A stretch of DNA of 18,669 bases from Thermoplasmatales archaeon (GCA_023140035.1 JAGLML010000007.1:1-18669); one strand, 5' to 3'. Numbered from the stretch's first letter, positions 1-6,571 are shown. The notes: a model not told the origin generated them from the letters alone. Translations and numbers: made by a program.

Positions 1-422
1 TGGAAGGAAATAACCTCATCAAGAAGGGAGTGGTAGTTGCTGTTATTCTCTTGTTCGTTAGTGTGAGTGTTATTCCATCAACTGCAAATCCCTCTACTGT
101 AGTTGACGTAGAACTTAGGGGTAGAATTGGTGTTATTATAACCATCAAAAACATTGGAAATGAAACTGTTAATATTTTGGATTGGTATCTGTCTGTTAAA
201 GGTGGTCATTTTGGATTAATTAATAAATCAAAAAAAGGAAATGTCACACTATTTGAACCAGGTGACAAAATTATCAAGAGATTTTTTGTATTTGGATTTG
301 GATTTCTAACCATAAGTTTCTGCATAATAGGTTCACCTTCAGAACCAGGTCAACCCTGGTGGTTAATAACTGGGCGAGAGGATATGTTTGTATTTGGTCC
401 TTACGTATATCAACGTCCATAA
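1..422 (+). CDS. Secreted protein, 5' end cut by window edge
   Basis: The reading frame is open from the window edge; codons 3-29 read EGNNLIKKG before the first in-window GTG at 30, and bases 1-2 (tg) fit an ATG beginning one base outside. The N-terminus is a signal peptide: a short basic stretch, then a hydrophobic core VVVAVILLFVSVSVI and a PSTAN cleavage-like region. The mature part (about 105 residues) looks like one small beta-sandwich: it has an IKNIGNET stretch of the kind seen in CARDB/Ig-like repeats and alternating hydrophobic strands. I infer a secreted or surface protein of unknown role. Its signal segment is nearly identical to that of the next gene, but the mature parts differ. 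Confidence 0.7.
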   Translation, partial: EGNNLIKKGVVVAVILLFVSVSVIPSTANPSTVVDVELRGRIGVIITIKNIGNETVNILDWYLSVKGGHFGLINKSKKGNVTLFEPGDKIIKRFFVFGFGFLTISFCIIGSPSEPGQPWWLITGREDMFVFGPYVYQRP

Positions 423-493
423 ATTATTTTCAATCTATAACATATCGAATTAGAAAATCAGCATATTAGATGAAAATCCGTTGCTGGCTAAAA

Positions 494-502
494 CTTAAAT
501 AA
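494..502 (+). promoter_or_regulatory. Candidate TATA box for the 535 gene
   Basis: CTTAAATAA lies about 37 bp before the GTG at 535 in an otherwise gene-free 112-bp gap. Transcription would start near 525, just before the purine run GGGGAAAGAG that may serve as ribosome binding site. Confidence 0.4.
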
Positions 503-534
503 GATGTCATCTATGAAATATATGGGGAAAGAGT

Positions 535-1386
535 GTGAATAACCTCATCAAGAAAGGGGTAGTAGTTGCTGTTATCTTATTATTCGTTAGTGTGAGTGTT
601 ATTCCATCAACTGGAAATAGGGTATTCTTTGATGACATAACTCCACCAGTCACGACTTGTACACTTAATCCACCTGAGCCTAATGGTAATAACAGTTGGT
701 ATATCAGCGATGTTGAGGTTACTTTGAATGCTACTGATGATATGTCTGGAGTTAATGTAACACAATTCCGAGTTAATGGTGGAAGTATTCACGCGTATAC
801 TGAACCTTTAAATATAACAACTGATGGACAACACTGGGTGCAGTATAGGTCAATTGATTACGCTGGTAATATAGAAGATTGGAAGTCAGTTGAGTTCAAG
901 GTTGACCAAACACCACCTGAAATAGACCTTACTTGGGAGTCATATAAGGAAGATGGTATATGGTATGTAATATTTTCAGCATACTGCAGTGACGCCGCAA
1001 GTGGTATGAATTACGTAGAGTTCTATAAGAACGATTTGTTGATGCATACTGATTATGAAGCGCCTTATGAGTGGAATTATCCTCCTATACATACTAGAAG
1101 TTATGTAAGAGGATTAATTTTTAATCCACAACTTATTGAGGAAAATGTGACCTTTTTTGCATTGATAGTTAGAGTTTATGAATTAATTCTTGATGATATT
1201 GAAAATGCCATCTTTTGGGTCATCGCTTACGATTTTGCTGGAAATTTAGCAGAAGACCATGAAACAGGTATAACTTATATTATGTATGAGAAATATAGAT
1301 TTCAACAACTAATATTTCCAAACAACTATACAGGGAGAATAGGATTTTTCTTCATCAACGCAGAATTTGAGAAAGGTCCTTTATAG
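535..1386 (+). CDS. Secreted protein with OmpL47-like and Ig-like domains
   Basis: A 283-residue protein with a signal peptide (residues 1-28: basic NNLIKKG, hydrophobic core, PSTGN). Residues about 35-128 resemble an OmpL47-type beta domain: PPVTT, then a DDMSGVNVTQFRVNGG stretch, WVQYRSIDYAGNIE and a terminal FKVDQTPP. From about 129 a second Ig-like module follows (PPEIDLTW, CSDAASGMNYVEFYKND), in which the SGMNYVEFY pattern recurs. No C-terminal membrane anchor is evident. Such modules are usual in archaeal and bacterial surface proteins; the ligand is unknown. Start GTG 535 is chosen because the signal peptide aligns residue for residue with the gene upstream. Confidence 0.75.
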   Translation: MNNLIKKGVVVAVILLFVSVSVIPSTGNRVFFDDITPPVTTCTLNPPEPNGNNSWYISDVEVTLNATDDMSGVNVTQFRVNGGSIHAYTEPLNITTDGQHWVQYRSIDYAGNIEDWKSVEFKVDQTPPEIDLTWESYKEDGIWYVIFSAYCSDAASGMNYVEFYKNDLLMHTDYEAPYEWNYPPIHTRSYVRGLIFNPQLIEENVTFFALIVRVYELILDDIENAIFWVIAYDFAGNLAEDHETGITYIMYEKYRFQQLIFPNNYTGRIGFFFINAEFEKGPL

Positions 1387-1409
1387 ATAATTGTGAGGTA
1401 TGATATATA

Positions 1410-1994
1410 ATGAATAAAAAGATACTCCTTGGTAGTATCATAGCAGTTGTAATACTTGTTCTTGTGTCGTTTACAGGTGTAGTTGGGTATCAAACTACTA
1501 AATCATCTACTATTGTAAAAGCATCACCATTGTTTAGTGTCAGGAGTAAGAGAGCGATAGATGAAGATAGTAAGGATTTGACTTGTGATTATGTTGGAAA
1601 AGGAGAAGAAAACGTAATATCAATTCCAAAACGAGATAGCAAAACAGCATTAATCCAAAAAGTTATTGATAGAATCAGTAGAATGGATGATAAAGTTCTC
1701 AATAAACTTATGTTTTCAGTTATTAAACATGTAAAGCAGAACGGTAGACTTACAGATATTGATAATAATAAAATTATAAATGCATTGAACCAGTTAAAAG
1801 ATAACCAAGAAACAACTGCTCCTCGCACACTTATTAATTGGGCCTCCTGGTTGTTTAGATATGGTATAATTTTTTGGATAATATTTTTGATAGAATTCAT
1901 TGCCTTGATATTACTCGATATATTGTTAGATACTGATTATTGTTCTGTCCTTATCGATGGTTCTGAATGTCTGTTATTTGAACCATTGAGATGA
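1410..1994 (+). CDS. Membrane-anchored hypothetical protein
   Basis: 194 residues. An N-terminal signal or anchor helix (KKILLGSIIAVVILVLVSF) is followed by a polar region of about 120 residues with a predicted helical stretch (ALIQKVIDRISRMDD, VLNKLMFSVIKHV) and then a long hydrophobic segment near residues 148-172 (YGIIFWIIFLIEFIALILL). A short tail holds two cysteines. The start ATG 1410 has a GAGGT-like site about 12 nt upstream and follows the previous stop by 23 bp, so the two genes are probably co-transcribed. I recognise the front half as resembling a repeated family in this kind of archaeon, but only from memory. Function unknown. Confidence 0.65.
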   Translation: MNKKILLGSIIAVVILVLVSFTGVVGYQTTKSSTIVKASPLFSVRSKRAIDEDSKDLTCDYVGKGEENVISIPKRDSKTALIQKVIDRISRMDDKVLNKLMFSVIKHVKQNGRLTDIDNNKIINALNQLKDNQETTAPRTLINWASWLFRYGIIFWIIFLIEFIALILLDILLDTDYCSVLIDGSECLLFEPLR

Positions 1995-2017
1995 TAGATA
2001 ACCCCGAAACATCTACC

Positions 2018-2026
2018 GTTTATAAT
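2018..2026 (+). promoter_or_regulatory. GTTTATAAT box without a downstream gene
   Basis: The same nonamer that serves as TATA box at 8306 and 14382 occurs here, but no sensible reading frame begins 25-40 bp downstream. It may be a leftover promoter at the left edge of the element, or chance in AT-rich DNA. Confidence 0.25.
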
Positions 2027-2141
2027 ACTTGAAGATATTGATATTACAGTTTTTACAACAGATTCTTCTGGGCTAAAAACAAATTGGCAGTAATTAACCA
2101 GACCACCGCCACAAAACATGGAAGTGTAGAATTAGACTTAG

Positions 2142-2246
2142 GCTGATACCTTGAATAGTGTTAAATTGTACAAAAGCTGATACCTTTATTAGTGTTAAAT
2201 ATAACCTGATACCTTGCTGATACCTTTAACAGTATAAATCTGTACA
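2142..2246 (+). repeat. Iteron-like direct repeats
   Basis: Three copies of a 31-bp unit begin at 2142, 2176 and 2216, each opening with GCTGATACCTT and continuing with a looser AGTgTtAAAT half; copies 1 and 4, and copies 1 and 2, match at about 25 of 31 positions. A fourth partial copy (CTGATACCTT, 2206-2215) is fused directly to the last one. The array sits 30 bp beyond the 3' end of the primase-polymerase gene, in AT-rich DNA. Spacing and position fit replication iterons bound by an initiator, or a regulator array. Which protein binds is not shown. Confidence 0.65.
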
Positions 2247-2277
2247 TCATAACAGGAAATTAATAGCAATTATATTG

Positions 2278-3420
2278 TTATTGTATATTATTATATGTTC
2301 TGTAGCGACTGAAGAGATTGTATAATCTTCTATCATTAATTTGGAATTCGATGATGCTTCCTTTATATGTTGATTTTGTTTGGAGTCGTAGTTCTTGATT
2401 TATTATTATTCCAATCCTTGTGCTGTTCTTCTTATTATAAGTTAAATCCAACTCTTGTAAAATCTCTTTTATAGAGCATTTTTCTTTATCACATTTCAGC
2501 TTTCTAATTGCTCTCAATATCTGTATCCGCTCTGTAACAACATATTTTTTCTTCAGTCCGTATTTTTCAGTGGCGATTTTTATCGCTTTGTGATATTTCT
2601 CTCCCGTTAATCTAGAATTGTTTTTTTGTAGTTCTTCGCAAGTAATTATTCCTTCAAGAAGTGCTATCAAAGATAAGTTGTCTCCCCAAGTGTTGTGTCT
2701 CCAACAGTGCCACATCTGAGATTTTGTATTGAATGTAAAATTATTTCCAGATTCGCTATCATGAACAGGATGACTTCCGCGATAGTCATCATTATTTTTT
2801 GTGAATTCTGCTATGTTAATGCTGTTGTATTGTAAAATATCGATGATATCAAGTTGTTCGCTCTCAATGAATTTCTCTCGTTTAGGAGTATCACTAAAAA
2901 TAGAAAAAGGTAGAAGAGCTTGATTTAATTTTTCAGTAGAAATTGTAGTAATTTCAACATCATTTACAACTTCATATTTTCCATCTACATTAGCATTTTC
3001 ATCGTAGTGACAACTGTCAGGTGCAATTACATAATGGTTGAGAATGAGATCTCCAAATGGTTTATCAGTTTCTGGTGTTCTCAGTGATATCTTCGTTTTT
3101 TTTATTGAGTTGTAGAGATTAGGAATAATGTAATAGTAGTGAAAACCTCTTTTAGCTTTAACAGTAAAAGTGCTAGGTAGATTGTTTTCAACTATTTGTT
3201 GCAAGATTCTTGTGTCACAGTCAATAATAACGAGGTCATCAAAACTACAAATGATGCCATAAGAATTAGCAGTTCTGAGATAAGTGAGAGCAAATCCTAA
3301 TTCATTCCACCTGTAGTTGCATTCCTTTTTCCATCTTTTTTCCAGAGGGATTTTAGTACCTGACTTGATTTTGATGAATCTGAAATTATCGTTTGCTAAC
3401 TGTTGAGGAATCTTAATCAT
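2278..3420 (-). CDS. Primase-polymerase (replication protein of the element)
   Basis: 380 residues. The front half is an archaeo-eukaryotic primase-polymerase domain: the metal-binding acidic pair is VIIDCDT (D67, D69), followed by KRGFHYYY (H94, nucleotide-binding GxH motif) and GDLILNHYVIAPDS (D124). Residues 217-242 form a zinc-binding-like module, HPVH ... MWHCWRHNTWGD, similar to the CHC2-type finger found in plasmid primases of archaea. The last 90 residues look like a winged helix (RIQILRAIRKLK, IKEILQELDLT). Such proteins prime and extend DNA at plasmid origins. Start ATG 3420 has GGAGG seven nt upstream and overlaps the preceding gene by 8 nt (ATGATTAA), so translation is coupled. 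Confidence 0.85.
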   Translation of the reverse strand: MIKIPQQLANDNFRFIKIKSGTKIPLEKRWKKECNYRWNELGFALTYLRTANSYGIICSFDDLVIIDCDTRILQQIVENNLPSTFTVKAKRGFHYYYIIPNLYNSIKKTKISLRTPETDKPFGDLILNHYVIAPDSCHYDENANVDGKYEVVNDVEITTISTEKLNQALLPFSIFSDTPKREKFIESEQLDIIDILQYNSINIAEFTKNNDDYRGSHPVHDSESGNNFTFNTKSQMWHCWRHNTWGDNLSLIALLEGIITCEELQKNNSRLTGEKYHKAIKIATEKYGLKKKYVVTERIQILRAIRKLKCDKEKCSIKEILQELDLTYNKKNSTRIGIIINQELRLQTKSTYKGSIIEFQINDRRLYNLFSRYRTYNNIQ

Positions 3421-3607
3421 CGGAGTTCCTCCACATTGGAATGATTGCGCTGATTATATCAAAAGATAACAACGATGTTCTTTGATCTGTGGTAAAAAGA
3501 ATTGAATTATCATCAACTTCTTCTATAATACCATACAAAATAAAACCATCAGTCTTGACAATTTTAACATACTTGCCAATAAATTTACTAACGGTTTCTT
3601 CTCTCAC
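3413..3607 (-). CDS. Sm/LSm-like small protein
   Basis: 64 residues. The core (KFIGKYVKIVKTDGFILYGIIEEVDDNSILFTT) has the alternating strands of an Sm fold: a strand ending in a turn, a GxIxxVDDxxIxF strand pair and a final hydrophobic strand. LSm proteins bind RNA as rings, and other small beta-barrels look alike, so this is a fold-level guess. Start is GTG 3607 with GGTGA seven nt upstream. It overlaps the primase-polymerase start, so the two are made together; a role in copy control or RNA handling of the element is possible but only inferred from position. Confidence 0.55.
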   Translation of the reverse strand: MREETVSKFIGKYVKIVKTDGFILYGIIEEVDDNSILFTTDQRTSLLSFDIISAIIPMWRNSDD

Positions 3608-3641
3608 TTACTTCTCACCACATATATCATCTAGTCACCAT

Positions 3642-3654
3642 CCTCGTTACGAGG
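3642..3654. promoter_or_regulatory. Perfect palindrome, candidate operator
   Basis: CCTCGTTACGAGG has 6-bp arms around a single central base. It lies 35 bp before the LSm-like start, between two minus-strand transcription units, the usual place for a repressor site controlling the replication genes. It could also form a short RNA hairpin. Confidence 0.4.
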
Positions 3655-3674
3655 TGTATAACCTGATTTGAAGA

Positions 3675-3854
3675 TTACTCTTCAGATTCTTTTGGTTCTG
3701 AATATTTCTCAATAAATTTGTCAATATCTTTGTAGTGTTGTTTTATTAGTAGAGCTTTAACAACACCAAACCCAATGTTTATGCCAAACTCATCTGAAAG
3801 AATAATTATTGGATGCCCAGTTTCCTTATAATTTTCTATGATTTTAAAAACCAT
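3675..3854 (-). CDS. Small hypothetical protein (59 aa)
   Basis: A short gene running from ATG 3854 to TAA 3675. It begins MVFKIIENYKETGHP and ends in the acidic tail EPKESEE. The middle alternates hydrophobic and polar residues (IIILSDEFGINIGFGVVKALLIKQH), which suggests a compact alpha/beta fold. GGAGGAG lies 6 nt before the start, a strong ribosome binding site, and the start overlaps the end of the 42-residue gene upstream, so this is the third gene of an AbrB operon. No family recognised. Confidence 0.65.
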   Translation of the reverse strand: MVFKIIENYKETGHPIIILSDEFGINIGFGVVKALLIKQHYKDIDKFIEKYSEPKESEE

Positions 3855-3972
3855 TATGCTCTCCTCCAGACAAATTATTTAAAAAGGGTTTTGATTTAGT
3901 ATCAAGAACGTCAGCATTTGTAGATTGGAAGGATGTTTGCGCATCCTCCACTACTTCATTTTTATTTTTCAT
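3844..3972 (-). CDS. Very small hypothetical protein (42 aa)
   Basis: Starts at ATG 3972 inside the last codons of the AbrB gene (8 nt after GGAGAT) and ends 8 codon-bases inside the next gene. Sequence MKNKNEVVEDAQTSFQ continues as a polar, probably disordered chain. Two overlaps with neighbours and a good ribosome site argue that it is translated. Its first residues resemble those of three other genes of the element (see findings). No function can be assigned. Confidence 0.5.
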   Translation of the reverse strand: MKNKNEVVEDAQTSFQSTNADVLDTKSKPFLNNLSGGEHNGF

Positions 3973-4174
3973 TTTTCTTATCTCCTTTCTTTTTCTTTAT
4001 TGTTTTAACCGGTATTACGGTCATTGTATTCCCATCACAGGTAACTTCAATTTCATCACCTTTTTGGAGTTCCCAGAACTTTCTCCAAAATGCTGGTACA
4101 ACAACAGCGACACCAGTATAACCTGCCTGAACTAATTTTTTAATTTCTATCGTTGCCACTTTATTCATCTCCAT
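3962..4174 (-). CDS. AbrB/SpoVT-type DNA-binding protein
   Basis: 70 residues with a single swapped-hairpin AbrB/MazE fold: IEIKKLVQAGYTGVAVVVPAFW, then LQKGDEIEVTCDGNTMTVIP, then a lysine-rich tail. These proteins bind DNA as dimers and act as transition-state regulators or antitoxin-type repressors; here it probably regulates the element's own genes. It heads a three-gene overlapping unit. A TATA-like ATAAAATA sits near 4191-4199, placing the transcript start close to the first codon; ATG 4174, ATG 4168 or the GTG four codons further in are all possible starts, so the first few residues are uncertain. Confidence 0.75.
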   Translation of the reverse strand: MEMNKVATIEIKKLVQAGYTGVAVVVPAFWRKFWELQKGDEIEVTCDGNTMTVIPVKTIKKKKGDKKNEK

Positions 4175-4190
4175 ACATATCTTCGGTAAT

Positions 4191-4199
4191 TATTTTATG
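4191..4199 (-). promoter_or_regulatory. TATA box of the AbrB operon
   Basis: Read on the minus strand this is GCATAAAAT, about 22 bp from the ATG at 4174. It implies a leaderless or nearly leaderless transcript for the AbrB gene. Confidence 0.45.
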
Positions 4200-4364
4200 C
4201 ATTTACATATCGTAATGACGTATGAGCTTAAATGATTTTTGGCTGCCGACTATCTTAGTGTTGTTATCTTGGAGAAAAAATAGTACACAGCCAAATTAAA
4301 AATGTGATGAAGTCCTTCCCCATATTATGTTACAGGATAAAAGAAAAATTGGGAGATTTTTATG

Positions 4365-4460
4365 CTGAGGCTTGCTAGTTCATTACACCAGTGTACAGGC
4401 AAGAGGAGTACCCAACTCCTTGGTGGAGGTATGTTTCCTAACGCATATCTCCACCCTTTT
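4365..4460 (+). ncRNA. Candidate structured RNA ending in a hairpin plus T-run
   Basis: The 307-bp gap 4175-4481 has no gene, but its right part folds on the + strand into three consecutive stems: CTTGC (4371) with GCAAG (4400) around the inverted repeat TACACCAGTGTA, then AGGAGT/ACTCCT, then GGTGGAGGTATG (4422-4433) with CATATCTCCACC (4444-4455), followed by CTTTT. The last stem has 12 pairs with one G-T. It may be a small RNA with its own terminator, or a leader that controls the gene starting at 4482. Confidence 0.4.
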
Positions 4461-4481
4461 ATCCATGGAGAGTTGATTTAA

Positions 4482-4916
4482 ATGGTTAAATTCCTTACAA
4501 GAAAAAGAGATAAACAAGCGTTTCCAGTTGAAAGTAAAGGTAAAACATACAGACGAAATTATAATTCAAATCCATCATTTTTCACAAAGAACCAAATACA
4601 CAGCGATGCTAAAGCAACACATAGAAACGATGACCCTCTTGAACCGCAAGATCATGGTAAAGAACATGACATTTACAAGAGAAAACTTTTGTATGAATCT
4701 GATAAACAGTATTTGAAAGAAGAAAAGAAATCACACAAGAAACAGAAGAGAGCATTTAAAAAGGAAGAGAAACAGCAAAAGAAGGTCCAGAAATCGGAAA
4801 TAGAAGTCCAAGAGAAGCAAGCTGTTGTAGAAGCAAAAAGAGAGTATCAAGAAGGCCAACAAGATGAAGCAGAAGAGCGAGAAACAATCGAAAGATTCGA
4901 GGGGAACAGAGAATGA
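4482..4916 (+). CDS. Highly charged coiled-coil protein
   Basis: 144 residues. The front third (MVKFLTRKRDKQAFPVESK, then asparagine-rich) is basic; from about residue 60 on it is almost entirely lysine, glutamate and glutamine and predicted as one long helix or coiled coil (EEKKSHKKQKRAFKKEEK). It is the only plus-strand gene in the left half of the element. Such proteins in plasmids and viruses can be nucleic-acid-binding or scaffold factors, but no family is recognised. GGAG lies about 13 nt before the ATG. The strong hairpin just upstream may set its expression. Confidence 0.6.
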   Translation: MVKFLTRKRDKQAFPVESKGKTYRRNYNSNPSFFTKNQIHSDAKATHRNDDPLEPQDHGKEHDIYKRKLLYESDKQYLKEEKKSHKKQKRAFKKEEKQQKKVQKSEIEVQEKQAVVEAKREYQEGQQDEAEERETIERFEGNRE

Positions 4917-4938
4917 ATTTTAGACTTACCCACATCAT

Positions 4939-4967
4939 GGGGAGGATAATATCTAGCAGTCTTCCCC
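4939..4967 (+). terminator. Hairpin after the coiled-coil gene
   Basis: GGGGAGGA (4939-4946) pairs with TCTTCCCC (4960-4967) with one G-T pair and a 13-nt loop, 23 bp after the stop codon. There is no T-run after it, so it may protect a 3' end or be part of the hairpin-rich region rather than terminate. Confidence 0.35.
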
Positions 4968-5002
4968 TATTTCACCTATGCGACTTGCTGTGGATTTATT
5001 CC

Positions 5003-5051
5003 AAAAAAAGAAGGGAGGAACATAGCGAGAAATAATCCTAACTTCCTCCCT
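5003..5051 (-). terminator. Hairpin and oligo-T terminator for the minus-strand operon
   Basis: On the minus strand AGGGAGGAA pairs perfectly with TTCCTCCCT (plus coordinates 5012-5020 and 5043-5051, 22-nt loop) and is followed by TCTTTTTTT. Archaea terminate at oligo-T runs, and the stem resembles an intrinsic terminator. Confidence 0.55.
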
Positions 5052-5230
5052 CCTGAAACGAGTTCGTAGAATGCGTCTTTGACGCGTTCAAATTGATTTT
5101 TGTTGCAGACAAACATATAAGATTAAGTGTAAACTGCGTCTCACCCGAGTATTACCTATTAGTTTTAGATTGTCAGCGCGTTAATCGCCGTTAAAATGAA
5201 CCTGATAGCGATTTCGTGCTATGTTTTAAC
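5052..5230. other. Gene-free, hairpin-rich stretch between convergent genes
   Basis: The gap 4917-5230 holds no reading frame that I trust. Besides the two hairpins listed, GAATGCGTC/GACGCGTTC (5069-5089) makes a 9-bp stem with a TTT loop, and ATAGC/GCTAT occurs near 5206-5223. The stretch is richer in CG steps (GCGCG, CGCCG) than its surroundings. It is probably the 3' untranslated part of the minus operon, or an origin or RNA element. Confidence 0.4.
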
Positions 5231-5482
5231 TTACTTTGCCATCTTAGCCAATCGTATCAGTTCTTGGAATGTGTCTTCTTCTATCCAATGTTGAGGTCTA
5301 AAATTGTGACCTTGACCAATAAACATCCGATATCTGATTACGGACATATCTTCAGTTTTTGAGCATACCTCGCAAAGATACTGCCACCATTCAGGATATT
5401 TCTCAATTATTTGTTTCAGATCCGCAGGCACTCGCTTCAACCCTTTTTGAGTTTTAATTTCTACCATAAGATTTTCCGCCAT
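5231..5482 (-). CDS. Small hypothetical protein (83 aa)
   Basis: Unrecognised protein with MVEIKTQKGLKRVPADLK, the aromatic stretch YPEWWQYLCEVC and a helical end. Two cysteines three apart (CEVC) are not enough for a zinc site. The start is uncertain: ATG 5482 has no ribosome site, while the second ATG (5467) is preceded by GGCGG at a usable distance, giving 78 residues. Last gene of the minus-strand operon, separated from the one before by a T-rich tract that might cause partial termination. Confidence 0.55.
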   Translation of the reverse strand: MAENLMVEIKTQKGLKRVPADLKQIIEKYPEWWQYLCEVCSKTEDMSVIRYRMFIGQGHNFRPQHWIEEDTFQELIRLAKMAK

Positions 5483-5483
5483 T

Positions 5484-5499
5484 AAAAAAGAAAAAGAGA
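5484..5499 (-). terminator. Oligo-T tract between operon genes
   Basis: The minus strand reads TTCTCTTTTTCTTTTTT directly after the 5505 gene. In archaea such a tract can terminate transcription in part, which would lower expression of the last gene. No stem accompanies it. Confidence 0.35.
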
Positions 5500-5504
5500 A
5501 ATAC

Positions 5505-5855
5505 TCATCGGTTACCTCTGCAATCTTTACTGCTTATATCATAACCAAAAGTGGTTAAAAGGTATTGCATCACTTTTTCCAATATTTCATCGTTGACCTT
5601 AACAGCTCTTAATATATCAAGCACCATTACTAAGCCATCTTCACTTAGTTCAGCATCGTCATTCATAGTATTATTATTGATGTAATTCTTTAGTTGTTCG
5701 TGCATTATGATGATATTTTTTTTCGCAGAGTCTAGATGTTCTTCTTTACAAATTTTCTTATAAGCAGATTTTGCTTCTACTATTGTATTTTCAAGAGCTA
5801 ATTTAGCTTCTTTTCTTATCTTCTCGAGTTCGATGTCTTGATTTTTATTTTCCAT
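5505..5855 (-). CDS. Hypothetical helical protein (116 aa)
   Basis: Almost entirely helical by eye: a charged coiled-coil-like front (LEKIRKEAKLALENTIVEAKSAYKK), a middle with asparagine repeats (NYINNNTMNDD) and a hydrophobic helical end (LVMVLDILRAVKVNDEILEKVMQYLLTTF). No family recognised. ATG 5855 is preceded by GGAGGAC 6 nt upstream, which lies in the end of the preceding gene; the two are separated by two bases, so translation is coupled. Confidence 0.65.
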   Translation of the reverse strand: MENKNQDIELEKIRKEAKLALENTIVEAKSAYKKICKEEHLDSAKKNIIIMHEQLKNYINNNTMNDDAELSEDGLVMVLDILRAVKVNDEILEKVMQYLLTTFGYDISSKDCRGNR

Positions 5856-5857
5856 GC

Positions 5858-6184
5858 TTAGTCCTCCGAGTCTGAAGTTATTGCACGATGTAAATTATAC
5901 AGTTGGTCAAAGATAAGAAACAGTTCTTTGTCTACCCATTTTGCCTTCAAAATACCATGCTTTAAATCTACTGATAAATCTCCACTAGATTGAGAATTAT
6001 GATTGTTATTTTTATATTTAGATTTAATATTTTGCATGTGTATTTTGATATCTTCTGTAAAGTCCCTCAATTTTTCTACTCGTTTAGCTATCGTGAATAA
6101 GTCTTGTGGTTCTTGCACAACTACATTATACTTGAGGTCGTCTGCGTTTGGAATATCTTTAAACTTAACATTTTCTTTTGCCAT
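5858..6184 (-). CDS. Hypothetical protein (108 aa)
   Basis: Unrecognised. The front (MAKENVKFKDIPNADDLKYN) is followed by a helical stretch (IAKRVEKLRDFTEDIKIHMQNIKSKYK), an asparagine/serine linker (NNNHNSQSSGDLS) and a second helical stretch ending in acidic SDSED. ATG 6184 has GAGGGAC 6 nt upstream and begins two bases after the stop of the gene before it. The second of three tightly joined genes. Confidence 0.65.
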   Translation of the reverse strand: MAKENVKFKDIPNADDLKYNVVVQEPQDLFTIAKRVEKLRDFTEDIKIHMQNIKSKYKNNNHNSQSSGDLSVDLKHGILKAKWVDKELFLIFDQLYNLHRAITSDSED

Positions 6185-6186
6185 GT

Positions 6187-6468
6187 TTAGTCCCTCACTA
6201 CATTGACGCTGATAGCACCGCCACTATACCACCAACCTACAATAGGTATGCCTTCACCAAGTCCTTTATCTGTAGATGATTCATTGCCAAATAAAATTCC
6301 TTCAAATTCTGGATTTTTTATAGCTAGTTTCCAATCTTTACTCAAGGCTTTTATGGTTTCTTTTGAAAGTTCATAATACGTTCCAGTTATTGTGCTTGGG
6401 TCTTTGGTCTTATTATCTGCCTTTGAGATTGTCTCTGCAACCTCCTCCACTACATTTTCTTTTTTCAT
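6187..6468 (-). CDS. Hypothetical protein (93 aa), first gene of the operon
   Basis: Unrecognised. A polar, probably flexible front (MKKENVVEEVAETISKADNK) leads to a compact part with YYELSKETIKALSKDWKLA and a glycine- and tryptophan-rich end (GIPIVGWWYSGGAISVNVV). AGGA lies about 9 nt before ATG 6468. It is read divergently from the AbrB-like gene at 6603, with the intervening 134 bp carrying both promoters. Confidence 0.6.
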   Translation of the reverse strand: MKKENVVEEVAETISKADNKTKDPSTITGTYYELSKETIKALSKDWKLAIKNPEFEGILFGNESSTDKGLGEGIPIVGWWYSGGAISVNVVRD

Positions 6469-6491
6469 AATTTAGTTCCTGAGAAATTAAC

Positions 6492-6517
6492 TTAGATGTA
6501 ATTCCTCACTAATCTAA
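6492..6517. promoter_or_regulatory. Inverted repeat in the divergent promoter region
   Basis: TTAGAT (6492-6497) and ATCTAA (6512-6517) form a spaced palindrome between the divergent genes. The adjacent AbrB-like protein or another dimer could bind here. Short arms make chance plausible. Confidence 0.3.
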
Positions 6518-6571
6518 ATGCAACATGGTCTTAATATAGATTGTGTGTTTTTTATTATTTTTACAGTTAAG

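Noticed and set aside
607..792. Minus-strand frame of 61 codons
   Set aside because: Lies wholly inside the OmpL47-like gene on the other strand and shows no domain or ribosome site.
2016..2092. Short frame ending DIDITVFTTDSSGLKTNWQ before the iterons
   Set aside because: It looks slightly protein-like, perhaps the tail of a lost surface protein, but has no start codon and is too short to support.
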